The notes below the pieces were generated by a model. That model had not been told where the DNA came from. It saw nothing but the letters and a program-made list of their open reading frames with translations, and searched no databases. 64,000 nt of DNA from Streptomyces sp. SPB162 (lineage in GTDB: Bacteria > Actinomycetota > Actinomycetes > Streptomycetales > Streptomycetaceae), in the NCBI RefSeq assembly GCF_029504575.1, contig NZ_JAQFII010000001.1, positions 2,020,501 through 2,084,500 of the forward strand, read 5' to 3'. The stretch's first letter is position 1. Each line of letters begins with the position of its first letter. The position numbers and the translations under genes are program-made. Shown here one piece after another: positions 34,626 through 45,325 of the stretch.

Positions 34626-36095
34626 ATGGCACGGATCGCGGTAATCGGCGCGGGTATGGGAGCGATGGCGACGGCCGCCCGGCTGGCCGTCGCCGGTCAC
34701 CGGGTGACGGTCCACGAGCGCTCGGCGACCTATGGCGGAGGCGTCGGAAGGTTCGCCAGGGACGGCTTCACCTTCGACACCGGCCCCGGCCTGCTCCACC
34801 TGCCCGCCGTCTACCGCGACCTCTTCGTCAAGACCGGCAAGGAGTCGCTGGAGAGCCACGTCGCCCTGACGCAGGTCGATCCGGCGAGCCGCCACCTCTT
34901 CCCGGACGGCACGGACGTGTCGCTGCCGAACGCCACCCGCGCGGGCGTCATCAGCGCGCTGGACGGCGCGTTCGGCGCGGGGGCCGGGGAGCGCTGGAGC
35001 GAGGTGATGGGCCGGGCCCGCGAGGTCTGGGAGACCACCCGGCGCCCGCTGCTGGAGGACGCCCTGGCGGACGACACCGCCCCGCTGGGCCGCGACCCCT
35101 ACCCCGCCGTGCGGCGCGGGCTGTTCCGCCGCGGCGCCCCGTCGCTCGCCTCCGTCGCCGAGCGCGAGCTGGCCGACCCGCGGGCCGCCGCGCTGCTGAC
35201 GAGCTACGCCCTCGCGTACGGCTTCGACCCGCGCACCGTCCCGGCGAGCGCCACCGTCCTGCCGTACATGGAGCAGACCTTCGGTGCGTGGTACGTCCGC
35301 GGAGGGATGCGGGCCCTCGCCGACGCCGTGTACGAGCGGTGCCTGGCGCGCAAGGTCGAGTTCCACTTCGACAACGAGGTCGTGGGTGTCAGGACGGGTC
35401 CCGACGGCCGGGCCCGCGGGCTCGACCTCGCCGACGGACGGCGGATCGACGCGGACACGGTGGTCGCGGGGGCGCCGGTGCCGGTGCCGGGTGGACCCGG
35501 CCGCGCGGCGGGCCCCGTTCCCGGCAGGTTCGTGGTGTGCCTGGCGCTGCGGGGCCCCCGACCGGAAGACACCGTGCACCGCACCGTCGTGCACGCGGCA
35601 GACCTCCGCGCGGAGTGGGAGTCCGTCTTCTCGGGCGGCGCCCCGGGCGACTCCCCGACCGTGACGGTGCTGCGTCCCGACGACCCGTCGACGGTTCCCG
35701 ACGCGTCGCACGAGGCCGTGACGCTCCAGGTCACGGTGGCGACGACGGCCGGCGGCGAGGAGTGGACCGCGCCCGGCGTCGCGGCGGACTTCGCCGAGCG
35801 GGTCGTGAAGGCGGCCGAGGCCGCCGTGCCCGGCCTGCGCGAGCGGGAGTCGTGGCGCGAGGTGCGCACGCCCGCCGACACCGAGCGGGAGACCGGCGCC
35901 CCGGGCGGCGCGGTGCCCGGCCCCGCCCTGGCGGGAGCGGGCGGTCTGCACCTCCACCCGGCCAACGTCTCCGCCGTCCCCGGCCTGTACTCCGTGGGCG
36001 GCTGGTCCCACCCGGGCGGCGGCCTGGCGCACGCCGGCATGTCGGGCGCGATCGTCGCCGACCTGATCGCGGGCGGGCCTGGCGGCAGCCGTTGA
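34626..36095 (+). CDS. Phytoene-desaturase-like FAD-dependent oxidoreductase
   Basis: 489 residues. The N-terminal dinucleotide motif is VIGAGMGAMATAARLAVAGHRVTVHE, followed by GGGVGRF and DTGPGLLHLPAVYRDLF, typical of carotenoid desaturase/isomerase-type amine oxidases. The C-terminal FAD motif is GLYSVGGWSHPGGGLAHAGMSG. No crtB, crtE or other carotenoid gene is near, so the substrate is open; this family also includes isomerases and retinol saturase-like enzymes. The start at 34626 follows the DUF4126 gene by 50 bases. A repeat element begins six bases after the stop. Confidence 0.85.
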   Translation: MARIAVIGAGMGAMATAARLAVAGHRVTVHERSATYGGGVGRFARDGFTFDTGPGLLHLPAVYRDLFVKTGKESLESHVALTQVDPASRHLFPDGTDVSLPNATRAGVISALDGAFGAGAGERWSEVMGRAREVWETTRRPLLEDALADDTAPLGRDPYPAVRRGLFRRGAPSLASVAERELADPRAAALLTSYALAYGFDPRTVPASATVLPYMEQTFGAWYVRGGMRALADAVYERCLARKVEFHFDNEVVGVRTGPDGRARGLDLADGRRIDADTVVAGAPVPVPGGPGRAAGPVPGRFVVCLALRGPRPEDTVHRTVVHAADLRAEWESVFSGGAPGDSPTVTVLRPDDPSTVPDASHEAVTLQVTVATTAGGEEWTAPGVAADFAERVVKAAEAAVPGLRERESWREVRTPADTERETGAPGGAVPGPALAGAGGLHLHPANVSAVPGLYSVGGWSHPGGGLAHAGMSGAIVADLIAGGPGGSR

Positions 36096-36100
36096 GGACG

Positions 36101-36284
36101 TAGGCCGTGTAACGGGCGAACGGCGCTCCTCTCGCCCGTGAGGGCGGGGTCCGCGGCGTCTGGTGCGGGCGACTACACGGCGGAGGGTCGTCCTCGTACC
36201 GGACGTACCTGGACGAGCCCGACAACGCAGCAGGCGTGCGTGCCGGCGTCGCGGGCCAGGCGGGATGTGTCAGACACGGCCTAG
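36101..36284. mobile_element. Short non-autonomous repeat element, copy A
   Basis: About 184 bases with no coding capacity. The right end TGTCAGACACGGCCTAG (36268-36284) is identical to the right end of copy C. The left end TAGGCCGTGT (36101-36110) matches its complement for ten bases. The core (for example GGGCGGGGTCCGCGGCGTCTGGTGCG and CCCGACAACGCAGCAGGCGTGCG, each in parts) is shared with copies B and C. The terminal CTAG supplies the TAG stop codon of the minus-strand gene ending at 36281. It looks like a MITE; no transposase is present. Confidence 0.8.
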
Positions 36285-37093
36285 TAGCGGTAGGGGTCGT
36301 ACGGGTCCGCGTACAGGGGCTGTTCGTACGTCGGTTGCTGGGGCTGCTGCGGGATGTACGCCTGCTGCTGCGGCTCCTGGTAGGCCTGCTGCTCGGCGGA
36401 CTGCTGCTGCGGGACCCACACACCGCCGGGCGGCGTCTCGTAGCCGAACTCGTGGTCGTACTGCGGGGTGTACTGCTGCTGGCCCGGGTCCTGGTAGGGG
36501 GCCGCGTAGGCGGGGTCGTAGTCGTGCTGGCCGCCCCAGGCGTACGCGTCCGCGGCCGCGGGCTGCGGCTGCTGCTCGCCGGCACCGCCCCAGCCCTCGT
36601 ACCCCTGGGCGCCGTAGCCCTCGTAACCGCCACTGGTGTAGAGGTCCGGGGTGTACGAGGACTGGCCGTCGTAGATGCCGTACTCGCCGGTGTCGTCGAG
36701 CACCGGCATCGCCTGGTAGACCGTCGCGAGTTGCTCGGGCGCCTCCGCCACCTCTTCGACGGGGCTGACCTCCAGGACGGGCTCGCCCGCGTCGCCGCCC
36801 GCGCCGCGGGTGCCCCGGCGGCGACGGCTGGAGCCGGGGCTGCCGCCGAGCGCCCAGCCGGTGGAGAAGCCCTGCCGGTAGGAGATGGTCACGAACGTCT
36901 GGCCGGTACCGAACGCCGCCGCGCCGAGCGCGATGACGATCGCGTTGCGCAGCGAGACACCGCCGACCACGCCCAGGAATCCCGCGAAGGCGAGCAGCCG
37001 CCAGCGCAGCCGCGCCTTGTACTGCAGCAGCACTTCACCGAGCAGCCACAGCGCGACCACGCCGAACGCGATGTAGAGCAGCGTGTAGCCCAT
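36281..37093 (-). CDS. Membrane protein with Tyr/Gln/Gly-rich tail
   Basis: 270 residues. The first 75 hold about three membrane helices (LLYIAFGVVALWLLGEVLL, then AFAGFLGVVGGVSL and IVIALGAAAFGTGQ). A basic RRRRGTRG stretch follows, then an acidic segment (about 105-140) and a long tail rich in Tyr, Gln, Gly, Pro and Ala (about 140-270, with QQPQQPTYEQP near the end), resembling a prion-like disordered region. It corresponds by position to an uncharacterised gene upstream of metF in other Streptomyces. Its TAG stop is formed by the CTAG end of repeat copy A. Confidence 0.8.
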   Translation of the reverse strand: MGYTLLYIAFGVVALWLLGEVLLQYKARLRWRLLAFAGFLGVVGGVSLRNAIVIALGAAAFGTGQTFVTISYRQGFSTGWALGGSPGSSRRRRGTRGAGGDAGEPVLEVSPVEEVAEAPEQLATVYQAMPVLDDTGEYGIYDGQSSYTPDLYTSGGYEGYGAQGYEGWGGAGEQQPQPAAADAYAWGGQHDYDPAYAAPYQDPGQQQYTPQYDHEFGYETPPGGVWVPQQQSAEQQAYQEPQQQAYIPQQPQQPTYEQPLYADPYDPYRY

Positions 37094-37120
37094 GTCCGCA
37101 CTTCCTCACCTCACGAGAGG

Positions 37121-38038
37121 TCACGACCTCTGGTGCAGACCGAGATTCTCGTAGATTTCCAGCGACGCCGTGGAGTGGTTAAGAGTAATGAAGTGGAGTC
37201 CGGGGATGTCCTCGGCCATCAGGCGTTGGCACATCTCGGTCGCGAACTCGATGCCGATCGCCCGCACCGCCGCCGGATCGTCCTCCACCGCGAGGATACG
37301 GTCGGCCAGCTCCGGGGGGAAAGGCACGTTGCTGAGTTCCGGGAACCGGGTGATCTGCCGGACGTTGGTCACCGGCATGATCTCCGGAATGATCGGGGTG
37401 TCGCAACCCGCGGCGGCGACCCGGTCCCGCAGCCGGAAGTAGTCGTCGGCGTCGTAGAACATCTGCGTGATGGCGAAGTCGGCCCCGGCCCGGCACTTGT
37501 CGATGAAGTTGCGGGTGTCGGACGCCAGGTCGCTGGAGCGCGGGTGCATCCCGGTGAACGCCGCGACGCCGACGCAGAAGTCACCTGACTCCTTGATCAG
37601 CTCGACCAGGTCGGCGGCGTACAGCAGCCCCTCGGGGTGCTGGACCCACTCGCCGAGCGGGTCGCCGGGCGGGTCGCCGCGCACGGCGAGGATGTTGCGG
37701 ATCCCGGCGTCGGCGTACTGCCCGATGATGTTGCGCAGCTCGGCGATCGAGTGGTTGACCGCCGTCAGGTGCGCGACCGGGGTCAGCGTGGTGTCGGAGA
37801 CGATCCGGTCGGTGGCCCGGACGGTGCCCTCGCGCGACGACCCGCCGGCGCCGTAGGTCACGGACACGAAGGTCGGCCCCACCGCCTCGATCCGGCGGAT
37901 GGCGTTCCAGAGCGTCCGCTCGCCCTTCTCGGTCTTCGGCGCGGCGAACTCGAAGGAGTACGACCGCTCGCCGGACGCGAGAAGTTCACGAATGGTGACC
38001 GCGCGATCGGTCCGGGTAGAAGGTGTCCCAAGGGCCAT
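37121..38038 (-). CDS. metF: Methylenetetrahydrofolate reductase
   Basis: FAD enzyme reducing 5,10-methylene-THF to 5-methyl-THF for methionine synthesis. The 305 residues show the family motifs [13 protein letters not shown] near the start, [37 protein letters not shown], and [12 protein letters not shown]. The ATG at 38038 ([12 protein letters not shown]) is preferred; an open frame extends upstream without ribosome binding site. The last 25 codons include ATT, ACT and CTT, rarer in this genome, but the protein end is normal. Confidence 0.95.
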   Translation of the reverse strand: MALGTPSTRTDRAVTIRELLASGERSYSFEFAAPKTEKGERTLWNAIRRIEAVGPTFVSVTYGAGGSSREGTVRATDRIVSDTTLTPVAHLTAVNHSIAELRNIIGQYADAGIRNILAVRGDPPGDPLGEWVQHPEGLLYAADLVELIKESGDFCVGVAAFTGMHPRSSDLASDTRNFIDKCRAGADFAITQMFYDADDYFRLRDRVAAAGCDTPIIPEIMPVTNVRQITRFPELSNVPFPPELADRILAVEDDPAAVRAIGIEFATEMCQRLMAEDIPGLHFITLNHSTASLEIYENLGLHQRS

Positions 38039-38212
38039 ATCCCGAGGGTATCCGCGCCTCGCGACCGCCCGTAACCAGGACGGGCGATTTATACCCGTGC
38101 GCCCCTCCCGCGTCCATCCCTTGGACATCCGCCGGTCACGACACGCATCGGCCACGACACGCGCGCGGTGTGGCCGGCATACGGAGGGGGCGTCTCGCGG
38201 ACCCCGCGCCGC

Positions 38213-38872
38213 TCAGTCGTCGTACGAGGTGACGATCCTGGCCAGCGCGGCCGCCGCGGCGGCCGGGTCGTCGGCCTCGGTGATCGCACGGACGACGACG
38301 ATCCGCCGGGCCCCGGCCTCCAGCACCTGCTCGACGTTGCCCAGGTCGATCCCGCCGATCGCGAACCAGGGCCGGTCGGTCCCCAGCGAGGCCGCGTACC
38401 GCACCAGGTCCAGGCCCGGCGCGTGCCGGCCGGGTTTGGTCGGGGTGGGCCAGACGGGTCCGGTGCAGAAGTAGTCCGCACCGGGTTCCACCGCGGCGGC
38501 CGCCGCCTCGGACTCCGCGTGGCAGGACCGTCCGATGACCATGTCCTCGCCCAGGATCGCGCGGGCGGCGGGCACCGGCAGGTCACCCTGCCCCAGGTGC
38601 AGCACGTCCGCGCCCGACGCGTGCGCGACATCCGCCCGGTCGTTCACCGCGAGCAGCTTGCCGTGCCGGCGGCACGCGTCGGCCAGGACCGCGAGGGCGT
38701 CGAGCTCGTCGCGGGCCTCGATCCCCTTGGCGCGCAGCTGGATGACGTCGACGTCCGAGGCGAGTACCGCGTCCGCGAACTCGGCCAGGTCGCCCCGGCC
38801 GGTCCTGGCGTCGGTGCACAGGTACAGCCGGGCGGCGGCGAACCGCTCGCGGACGGTGGACGACATGGGCAT
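38213..38872 (-). CDS. thiE: Thiamine-phosphate synthase
   Basis: Couples HMP-PP and the thiazole phosphate to thiamine phosphate. The 219-residue TIM barrel has [44 protein letters not shown] and the phosphate-binding FAIGGID. The ATG at 38872 has GGAG at seven bases; a second ATG two codons in is possible. It is divergent in direction from the TPP-controlled thiO-thiS-thiG operon and shows no riboswitch of its own. Repeat copy B lies upstream, between it and the next gene. Confidence 0.93.
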   Translation of the reverse strand: MPMSSTVRERFAAARLYLCTDARTGRGDLAEFADAVLASDVDVIQLRAKGIEARDELDALAVLADACRRHGKLLAVNDRADVAHASGADVLHLGQGDLPVPAARAILGEDMVIGRSCHAESEAAAAAVEPGADYFCTGPVWPTPTKPGRHAPGLDLVRYAASLGTDRPWFAIGGIDLGNVEQVLEAGARRIVVVRAITEADDPAAAAAALARIVTSYDD

Positions 38873-38920
38873 GGCGCGGCTCCCCCTCGGTGGTTCGGTT
38901 CCTGCTGTGGCTCGGGCCTC

Positions 38921-39110
38921 AAGGGTGTTGCGAAAGGAGCGCCGTGCGCCCGTCAGGGCGGGGTCCGCGGCGTCTGGTGCGTGCGACCGCACGGCGGAGG
39001 GCCGTCCTCGTACTGGACGTACCTGGACGTACCTGGACGTACCCGACAACGCAGCAGGCGTGCGGGCCAGACGTCGCGGGCCCGACGGGACTTTCGCCGC
39101 AACACCCTTT
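38921..39110. mobile_element. Short non-autonomous repeat element, copy B
   Basis: About 190 bases with terminal inverted repeats AAGGGTGTTGCG...AAAG (38921-38936) and its complement CTTTCGCCGCAACACCCTT (39091-39109). The ends differ from copies A and C, yet the core is closely related (CGTCAGGGCGGGGTCCGCGG and CCCGACAACGCAGCAGGCGT). The ten-base unit CTGGACGTAC is repeated three times in tandem (about 39017-39046). The right end touches the TAA stop of the minus-strand gene ending at 39109. Confidence 0.8.
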
Positions 39111-39474
39111 AGAAGCCGAGCGCCTGAGCGCGCCGCTTCACCTCGGTCCCGCGGTTCTCCTTCAACGCCTGGGTGGGCGTGCCGGGCAGCGTCGGGTCCT
39201 CGCTGAACAACCACTCCAGCGCCTCTTCGTCGCTGAACCCGTTGTCCTTGAGGACCGTCAGGAGGCCGGGCAGGCCCTTGACGATGCTCCCCTCGCCGAT
39301 GAAGTCGGCGGGGACCATCAGGACCCGGTTCTCACCGCGACGGATAGCGAGGAACAGCTTCTCCTTGATCATCGGGCGGACCCGGGTGATGGGCACACCC
39401 AGTCGCTCGGCGACCTCGGGGAGGTTCAGCCAGGAGGGTACGAGGGCATCAATCTTTGCGTCGATCTCGGTCAC
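39109..39474 (-). CDS. Rv2175c-family DNA-binding protein
   Basis: 121 residues, GTG start at 39474. A winged helix-turn-helix is visible at about 14-60 ([26 protein letters not shown]), followed by the Rv2175c C-terminal region ([26 protein letters not shown]). In Mycobacterium tuberculosis Rv2175c is a DNA-binding substrate of the kinase PknL, encoded next door; here a PASTA kinase lies 4 kb away (43331-45325). The stop codon overlaps the end of repeat copy B. Confidence 0.9.
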   Translation of the reverse strand: MTEIDAKIDALVPSWLNLPEVAERLGVPITRVRPMIKEKLFLAIRRGENRVLMVPADFIGEGSIVKGLPGLLTVLKDNGFSDEEALEWLFSEDPTLPGTPTQALKENRGTEVKRRAQALGF

Positions 39475-39572
39475 GGGACAAGCGTGCCATCCCCGGCGGG
39501 CACCCGCGTACCGGTGGGCGGCCGGGGGCCTGACGGTTTGCCCACATCCGCCCCGTGCGTCCGGTTCGGCTC

Positions 39573-40781
39573 TCAGACACCGGCCGCGGTCTTGAGGGGG
39601 ACGGCGGGGTCGCTGACGAGGGCGGGGTCGAGGCGGGCGCCGCGTTCGATGAGCTTGCGGCCCTGGGCCAGGTCGCGCGGGCGGCCGACGGCGAGCAGCG
39701 CCGCGAGCACGCCGTCCCGCAGCCAGCAGACCGACCAGGCGGGTCCCGCCAGGTCACCGCGCAGCAGCATGGTGTCGGTGGCCGCGTGGTGTCCCGCGTA
39801 CTGCACGAAGCGGCCGAACTGCTCGGACCAGAAGTACGGCACCGGGTCGTACACCTCGTCGCCGCCCAGCACGTTGGCCGCGGCGGCGCGCGGCCCCTGC
39901 ACGGCGTTGTCCCAGTGGTGGACGAGCAGCCGCTCGCCGAAGCGCGCGGACGGGAAGGACGCGCAGTCCCCCACCGCGAAGACGTCGGGCACCGAGGTCC
40001 GCAGCCGGTCGTCCGCCTGCACCGAGCGGTCGGGGCCGAGCTCGACGCCGGAGCCCGCCAGCCAGCCGGTGGCCGGCCGGGCGCCGATGCCGACGACGAC
40101 GGCTCCGGCCCGCAGCCGCGTCCCGTCGGCGAGCAGCACCGCGCCGGGCTCGACGGCCGCGACCGCGGTCCCGGTGATCAGTTCGGCGCCCGCGTCCGCG
40201 TACCAGCCGCGCATGTGGTCGGTGACCGGGCCCGGCAGGACGCCGGCCAGCGGCCGGTCGGCCGCCTCGACGACGGTCACCGCGCAGCCCGCCTGGCGGG
40301 CCGCCGTGGCGAACTCGGCGCCGATCCAGCCGGCCCCGACCACGACGACGTCGCGCTTCTCGTCGAGCACCGGCCGCAGCTCGGCGGCGTCGTCCAGGGT
40401 GCGCAGCATGTAGACGCCCGGGATGCCCTCGCTGCCGGGCAGGGCCACCGGATGGGCGCCGGTGGCGAGCACCAGCCGGTCGTACCGGACGGCGCCACCG
40501 TCCGTGACCACGTGTCGTTCGGCGGGGCGCAGCGCGCTCGCGTGCCGGCCGAGCAGCAGCTCGACGTCGAGGCCGTTGAAGTCCACGTCGAAGGGCGAGC
40601 CCTCGGCCGTGCCGAGGAGTACGGACTTGGACAGCGGCGGGCGGTCGTACGGTGCGTGCGGTTCGGCGCCGAGCAGCGTGATGTCGCCGCGCCACCCCTG
40701 CTCCCGCAACGACACGGCGGTCTGCACTCCGGCCATCCCGGCCCCGACGATCACTGCGCGCTCGGCGCTTGGCTGGCTCAC
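39573..40781 (-). CDS. Ferredoxin-reductase-like FAD/NAD(P) oxidoreductase
   Basis: 402 residues with two dinucleotide motifs: FAD site VIVGAGMAGVQTAVSLREQG near the N-terminus, and NAD(P) site VVVGAGWIGAEFATAARQAG (about 147-166). PPLSK, LATGAHPVALPG and the second FAD motif VFAVGDCAS are present, and a reductase C-terminal domain follows (YFWSEQFGRFVQYAG). This is the rubredoxin/ferredoxin reductase type. The electron acceptor is unknown; no ferredoxin is adjacent. It is divergent from the thiO operon. Confidence 0.88.
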   Translation of the reverse strand: MSQPSAERAVIVGAGMAGVQTAVSLREQGWRGDITLLGAEPHAPYDRPPLSKSVLLGTAEGSPFDVDFNGLDVELLLGRHASALRPAERHVVTDGGAVRYDRLVLATGAHPVALPGSEGIPGVYMLRTLDDAAELRPVLDEKRDVVVVGAGWIGAEFATAARQAGCAVTVVEAADRPLAGVLPGPVTDHMRGWYADAGAELITGTAVAAVEPGAVLLADGTRLRAGAVVVGIGARPATGWLAGSGVELGPDRSVQADDRLRTSVPDVFAVGDCASFPSARFGERLLVHHWDNAVQGPRAAAANVLGGDEVYDPVPYFWSEQFGRFVQYAGHHAATDTMLLRGDLAGPAWSVCWLRDGVLAALLAVGRPRDLAQGRKLIERGARLDPALVSDPAVPLKTAAGV

Positions 40782-40913
40782 ACGATCACCGTAACGCTCC
40801 GGGGATCAGCGGCAGGGTGGGCGTGCGAAATATGACCCCCGGTCTCAGGCCCCCCTCGAGCCGGGCTCCCTTACCCGGGATCGGGCCCGCGTACTAGGGT
40901 GGCGGGGCTAACG

Positions 40914-41008
40914 CACTCGCGGGAGCCCGGACGTACCGGGCTGAGAGGGCGGCTGACCGGCCGCCGACCGTACGAACCTGATCCGGGTCATGCCGGCGAA
41001 GGGAGGAG
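40914..41008 (+). promoter_or_regulatory. TPP riboswitch (THI element)
   Basis: Canonical elements are in order: CGGGAGCCCGG, the conserved CCGGGCTGAGA (40937-40947), GAACCTGATCCGGGTCATGCCGGCG (in parts, 40974-40998) and the closing GAAGGGAGGAG. The closing strand contains the GGGAGGAG ribosome binding site of thiO (about 11 bases from the ATG), so TPP binding should block translation initiation. Confidence 0.95.
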
Positions 41009-41018
41009 CGGGACACCC

Positions 41019-42175
41019 ATGCATCCATCTCACCACCGCTACGACGTGCTGGTCGTGGGCGGCGGCATCATCGGACTCGTCACGGCCTGGCGCGCCGCGC
41101 AGCGCGGGCTGAGCACCGCGGTCGCCGACCCGGCGCCGGGCGGCGGCGCCGCGCACGTCGCGGCCGGCATGTTGGCCGCCGTCACGGAGCTGCAGTACGG
41201 CGAGCAGACGCTGCTCGAACTCAACCTCGCGTCGGCCCGCCGTTATCCGTCCTTCGCCGCGGAGCTGGAGGACGCCACGGGTCTCGGCCTCGGCTACCGG
41301 CCATGCGGCACGCTCGCCGTCGCCCTGGACGCCGACGACCGCGCCGACCTGCGGGAACTGCACACCTTCCAGACCTCGCTCGGGTTGCGGTCCGAGTGGC
41401 TGTCCGGCCGGGACTGCCGCCGGCTGGAGCCGATGCTGGCGCCCGGCGTGCGGGGCGGCCTGCGCGTCGACGGCGACCACCAGGTCGACCCGCGACGGCT
41501 GGCGGCCGCGCTGCTGCGCGCGGCGGAACTCGCGGGCGTGGTCCTGCACCGGAGCTCCGCGGCCCGGATCGAGACCGTCCGGGACCGCGCCACCGGCGCG
41601 GTGCTCGACGACGGCACGATGATCACCGCCGGGCGGACCGTCCTCGCGACGGGCAGCCGCAGCGGCGGGATGCCGGGCGTCCCGGAGCACGCCCTGCCAC
41701 CGGTTCGGCCGGTCAAGGGGCAGATCCTGCGGCTGCGCGTCCCGCCCGGCCACGCGCCGTTCCTCTCCCGCACGGTGCGGGCGGTCGTGCGCGGCGGCCA
41801 CGTCTACCTGGTGCCGCGCGAGAACGGCGAGCTCGTCGTGGGCGCGACCAGCGAGGAACTCGGCTGGGACACCACGGTCACCGCGGGCGGTGTCTACGAG
41901 CTGCTGCGCGACGCCCACGAGCTGGTGCCGGGACTCACCGAGCTGCCGCTGGTCGAGACCCTGGCGGGGCTGCGCCCCGGCTCCCCCGACAACGCCCCGC
42001 TGCTCGGCCGCAGCGCGCTGCCCGGTCTGCTGCTGGCCACCGGCCACCACCGCAACGGCGTCCTGCTGACCCCGGTGACCGGCGACATCATGGCCGAACT
42101 GCTCACGACGGGCTCGGTGCCCGAGTCGGCCCGGCCCTTCTCGCCCACACGCTTCACGCTTCAGGAGCAGCCCGC

Positions 42176-42179
<4 letters not shown>
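41019..42179 (+). CDS. thiO: Glycine oxidase ThiO
   Basis: FAD enzyme producing the imine (dehydroglycine) used by ThiG for the thiazole ring. The 386 residues begin with the FAD motif VLVVGGGIIGLVTAWRAAQRG, contain HVAAGMLAAVTE and end with the DAO-type GLLLATGHHRNGVLL. It is the first gene of the thiO-thiS-thiG operon under a TPP riboswitch. The ATG at 41019 is the first after the riboswitch; the stop overlaps thiS (ATGA). Confidence 0.95.
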
Positions 42180-43217
<1,038 letters not shown>

Positions 43218-43330
43218 GCCCGTCCCCGCTGCCACCCGGGTCACGGTTACGTCCCGGATCGGTACGGGCGGGCCACAGTACGGCCGCGTTCGGTGGGACG
43301 GGTCGGCGACGGCTCGTAGACTTCCGTGTC

Positions 43331-45325
43331 GTGGATACGACCCTGCAGGATCCCCTCGTCGGGCAGACGCTCGATGGCCGCTACCGGGTCGAGGCGCGCA
43401 TCGCCGTCGGCGGTATGGCCACGGTCTACCGGGCCGTGGACACCCGCCTCGACCGCATGCTCGCGCTGAAGGTGATGCACCCCGGGCTGGCGGCCGACGC
43501 CGGTTTCGTGGACCGCTTCATCTTCGAGGCCAAGGCCGTGGCCCGGCTGGCGCACCCGAACGTCGTCGGTGTGTACGACCAGGGCACGGACGGCACGTTC
43601 GTGTACCTGGCGATGGAGTACATCGCCGGCTGCACGCTGCGCGACGTGCTGCGCGAGCGCGGCGCCCTGCAGCCGCGGGCCGCACTGGACATCCTGGAAC
43701 CGGTGCTGGCCGCGCTCGGTGCCGCGCACCGGGCCGGGCTGATCCACCGGGACGTGAAGCCGGAGAACGTCCTGATCGGCGACGACGGCCGGGTCAAGGT
43801 CGTGGACTTCGGCCTGGTCCGGGCGGTCGACACCAACACCAGCGTGACGACCGGCTCGGTCCTGGGCACGGTCTCCTACCTGGCGCCCGAGCAGATCGAG
43901 CACGGCACGATAGACCAGCGGACGGACGTGTACGCCTGCGGCGTGCTGCTGTACGAGATGCTGACCGGTGGGAAGCCGCATGTCGGCGGCACGCCGATGC
44001 AGGTCATCTTCCACGTCCTGAACGAGGACATCGCCGCGCCCTCGGAGGCCGTCCCCGGGTTGGCGCCCGCGCTGGACGCCCTGGTCGGGCGGGCCTCCGC
44101 GCGTGATCCCCTGCTGCGTCCCGAGGACGCCGTGGAGCTGCTGGCGCAGCTGCACGCGACCCGTCAGACGCTGAGCGAGGAGCAGCTTGACCTGGTGCCG
44201 CCGCGGGCGGTCCAGGAGGCGGCGGAGCCGCAGGACGCCGTCCCGGGCGGCCATGCGGGCCCCTACGGCGCGCCGGGCGGCGACGAGGAGCTGACGAGCG
44301 TCATCTCCCGGCCGGCCCGGCCGGCCGAGGAGGAGCTCGACCGCACGAGCGTGCTGCAGCTTCCGCCGCCGCTGCCGGCGGCCCCGGCGGGGCCGCCGGA
44401 ACCGCCCGGCCGGTCGGGCCGGACGGGGCACCGTCCCGCCCGCCGCGGCCCGCGCCGCGGCGTGCTCGCGCTGGTCGCGGCGGTGCTGCTGATCCTCGGG
44501 CTCGGGGCCGGTGTCTGGTACATCGGCGACGGCCAGTTCACCAAGGTCCCGGCCGTCCTGGCACTGTCGCAGGCGGACGCGCAGCAGCAGCTCGACAGCG
44601 CCGGTCTGCACACGAAGATCACCACCGGTTTCAGCCTCACTGTGCCCCGCGGGAAGGTGATCTCCACCGACCCCGGACCGGGCAAGCGTGTCCGCGACAA
44701 CGCGGAGGTCACGCTGACCGTCTCCAAGGGGCCGCAGGAGATCCGCGTCCCCGACGTCACGGGCAAGACGCTGGACGCGGCGCAGCAGCAGATCAAGGGC
44801 GCGGCGCTGACGCCGGGCACGGTGACGCAGGAGTTCACGGAGGACGTGCCCAAGGGCGCCGTCATCTCCACGGACCCGCCGGCCGGCACGAAGCGCTCGC
44901 CGGACGCCGTCGTGTCGATCGTCGTCAGCAAGGGCGCCGCGGTGGAGGTTCCCGACGTCGTGGGGGACTCGGTCGCCGACGCCCAGCAGACGCTGCAGGA
45001 AGCCGGGTTCGTCGTCGCGCTCGCCCCGGACAAGGTCTTCTCGGACGTGGCCGAGAAGGACACGGTGGCCGTGCAGACGCCGGGCAAGGACACCCAGGGG
45101 GGTGAGGGCGACACCGTCACCCTCACGATCTCCAAAGGGCTGCAGCTCTTCGACGTGCCCGACGTGAAGGGCAGGAGCGCGGGCGAAGCGCGGCAGATCC
45201 TCAAGGCCGCGGGCTTCGACATCCGGGTGATGCACGCCTTCTTCGGCGACACCGTGTTCAGCCAGTCCCCGGACGGGGGCAAGCAGGCACCCAAGGGCAC
45301 GACGATCACCGTGTGGGTCCGGTGA
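43331..45325 (+). CDS. PASTA-domain Ser/Thr protein kinase (PknL/PknB type)
   Basis: 664 residues. The kinase domain (about 18-280) has the glycine loop AVGGMATVY, Lys47, HRDVKPEN (Asp141), DFG 159-161 and the APE motif in YLAPEQ. An acidic and Pro-rich juxtamembrane region follows, with one helix at about 378-398. Four PASTA domains follow (about 405-664), which in relatives bind peptidoglycan fragments or lipid II. The GTG at 43331 has no clear ribosome binding site. The frame overlaps the next gene (GTGA). A Rv2175c homologue and a class II DAHP synthase are nearby, as around pknL of mycobacteria. Confidence 0.92.
   Translation: MDTTLQDPLVGQTLDGRYRVEARIAVGGMATVYRAVDTRLDRMLALKVMHPGLAADAGFVDRFIFEAKAVARLAHPNVVGVYDQGTDGTFVYLAMEYIAGCTLRDVLRERGALQPRAALDILEPVLAALGAAHRAGLIHRDVKPENVLIGDDGRVKVVDFGLVRAVDTNTSVTTGSVLGTVSYLAPEQIEHGTIDQRTDVYACGVLLYEMLTGGKPHVGGTPMQVIFHVLNEDIAAPSEAVPGLAPALDALVGRASARDPLLRPEDAVELLAQLHATRQTLSEEQLDLVPPRAVQEAAEPQDAVPGGHAGPYGAPGGDEELTSVISRPARPAEEELDRTSVLQLPPPLPAAPAGPPEPPGRSGRTGHRPARRGPRRGVLALVAAVLLILGLGAGVWYIGDGQFTKVPAVLALSQADAQQQLDSAGLHTKITTGFSLTVPRGKVISTDPGPGKRVRDNAEVTLTVSKGPQEIRVPDVTGKTLDAAQQQIKGAALTPGTVTQEFTEDVPKGAVISTDPPAGTKRSPDAVVSIVVSKGAAVEVPDVVGDSVADAQQTLQEAGFVVALAPDKVFSDVAEKDTVAVQTPGKDTQGGEGDTVTLTISKGLQLFDVPDVKGRSAGEARQILKAAGFDIRVMHAFFGDTVFSQSPDGGKQAPKGTTITVWVR

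Noticed and set aside
34626..36095. Carotenoid biosynthesis gene cluster
   Set aside because: Only one desaturase-like oxidoreductase is present, with no crtB, crtE or crtY neighbour.
38149..38176. CGGCCAC/GTGGCCG hairpin as thiE terminator
   Set aside because: Seven-base stem with a 14-base loop and no U-run; too weak to report as a terminator.
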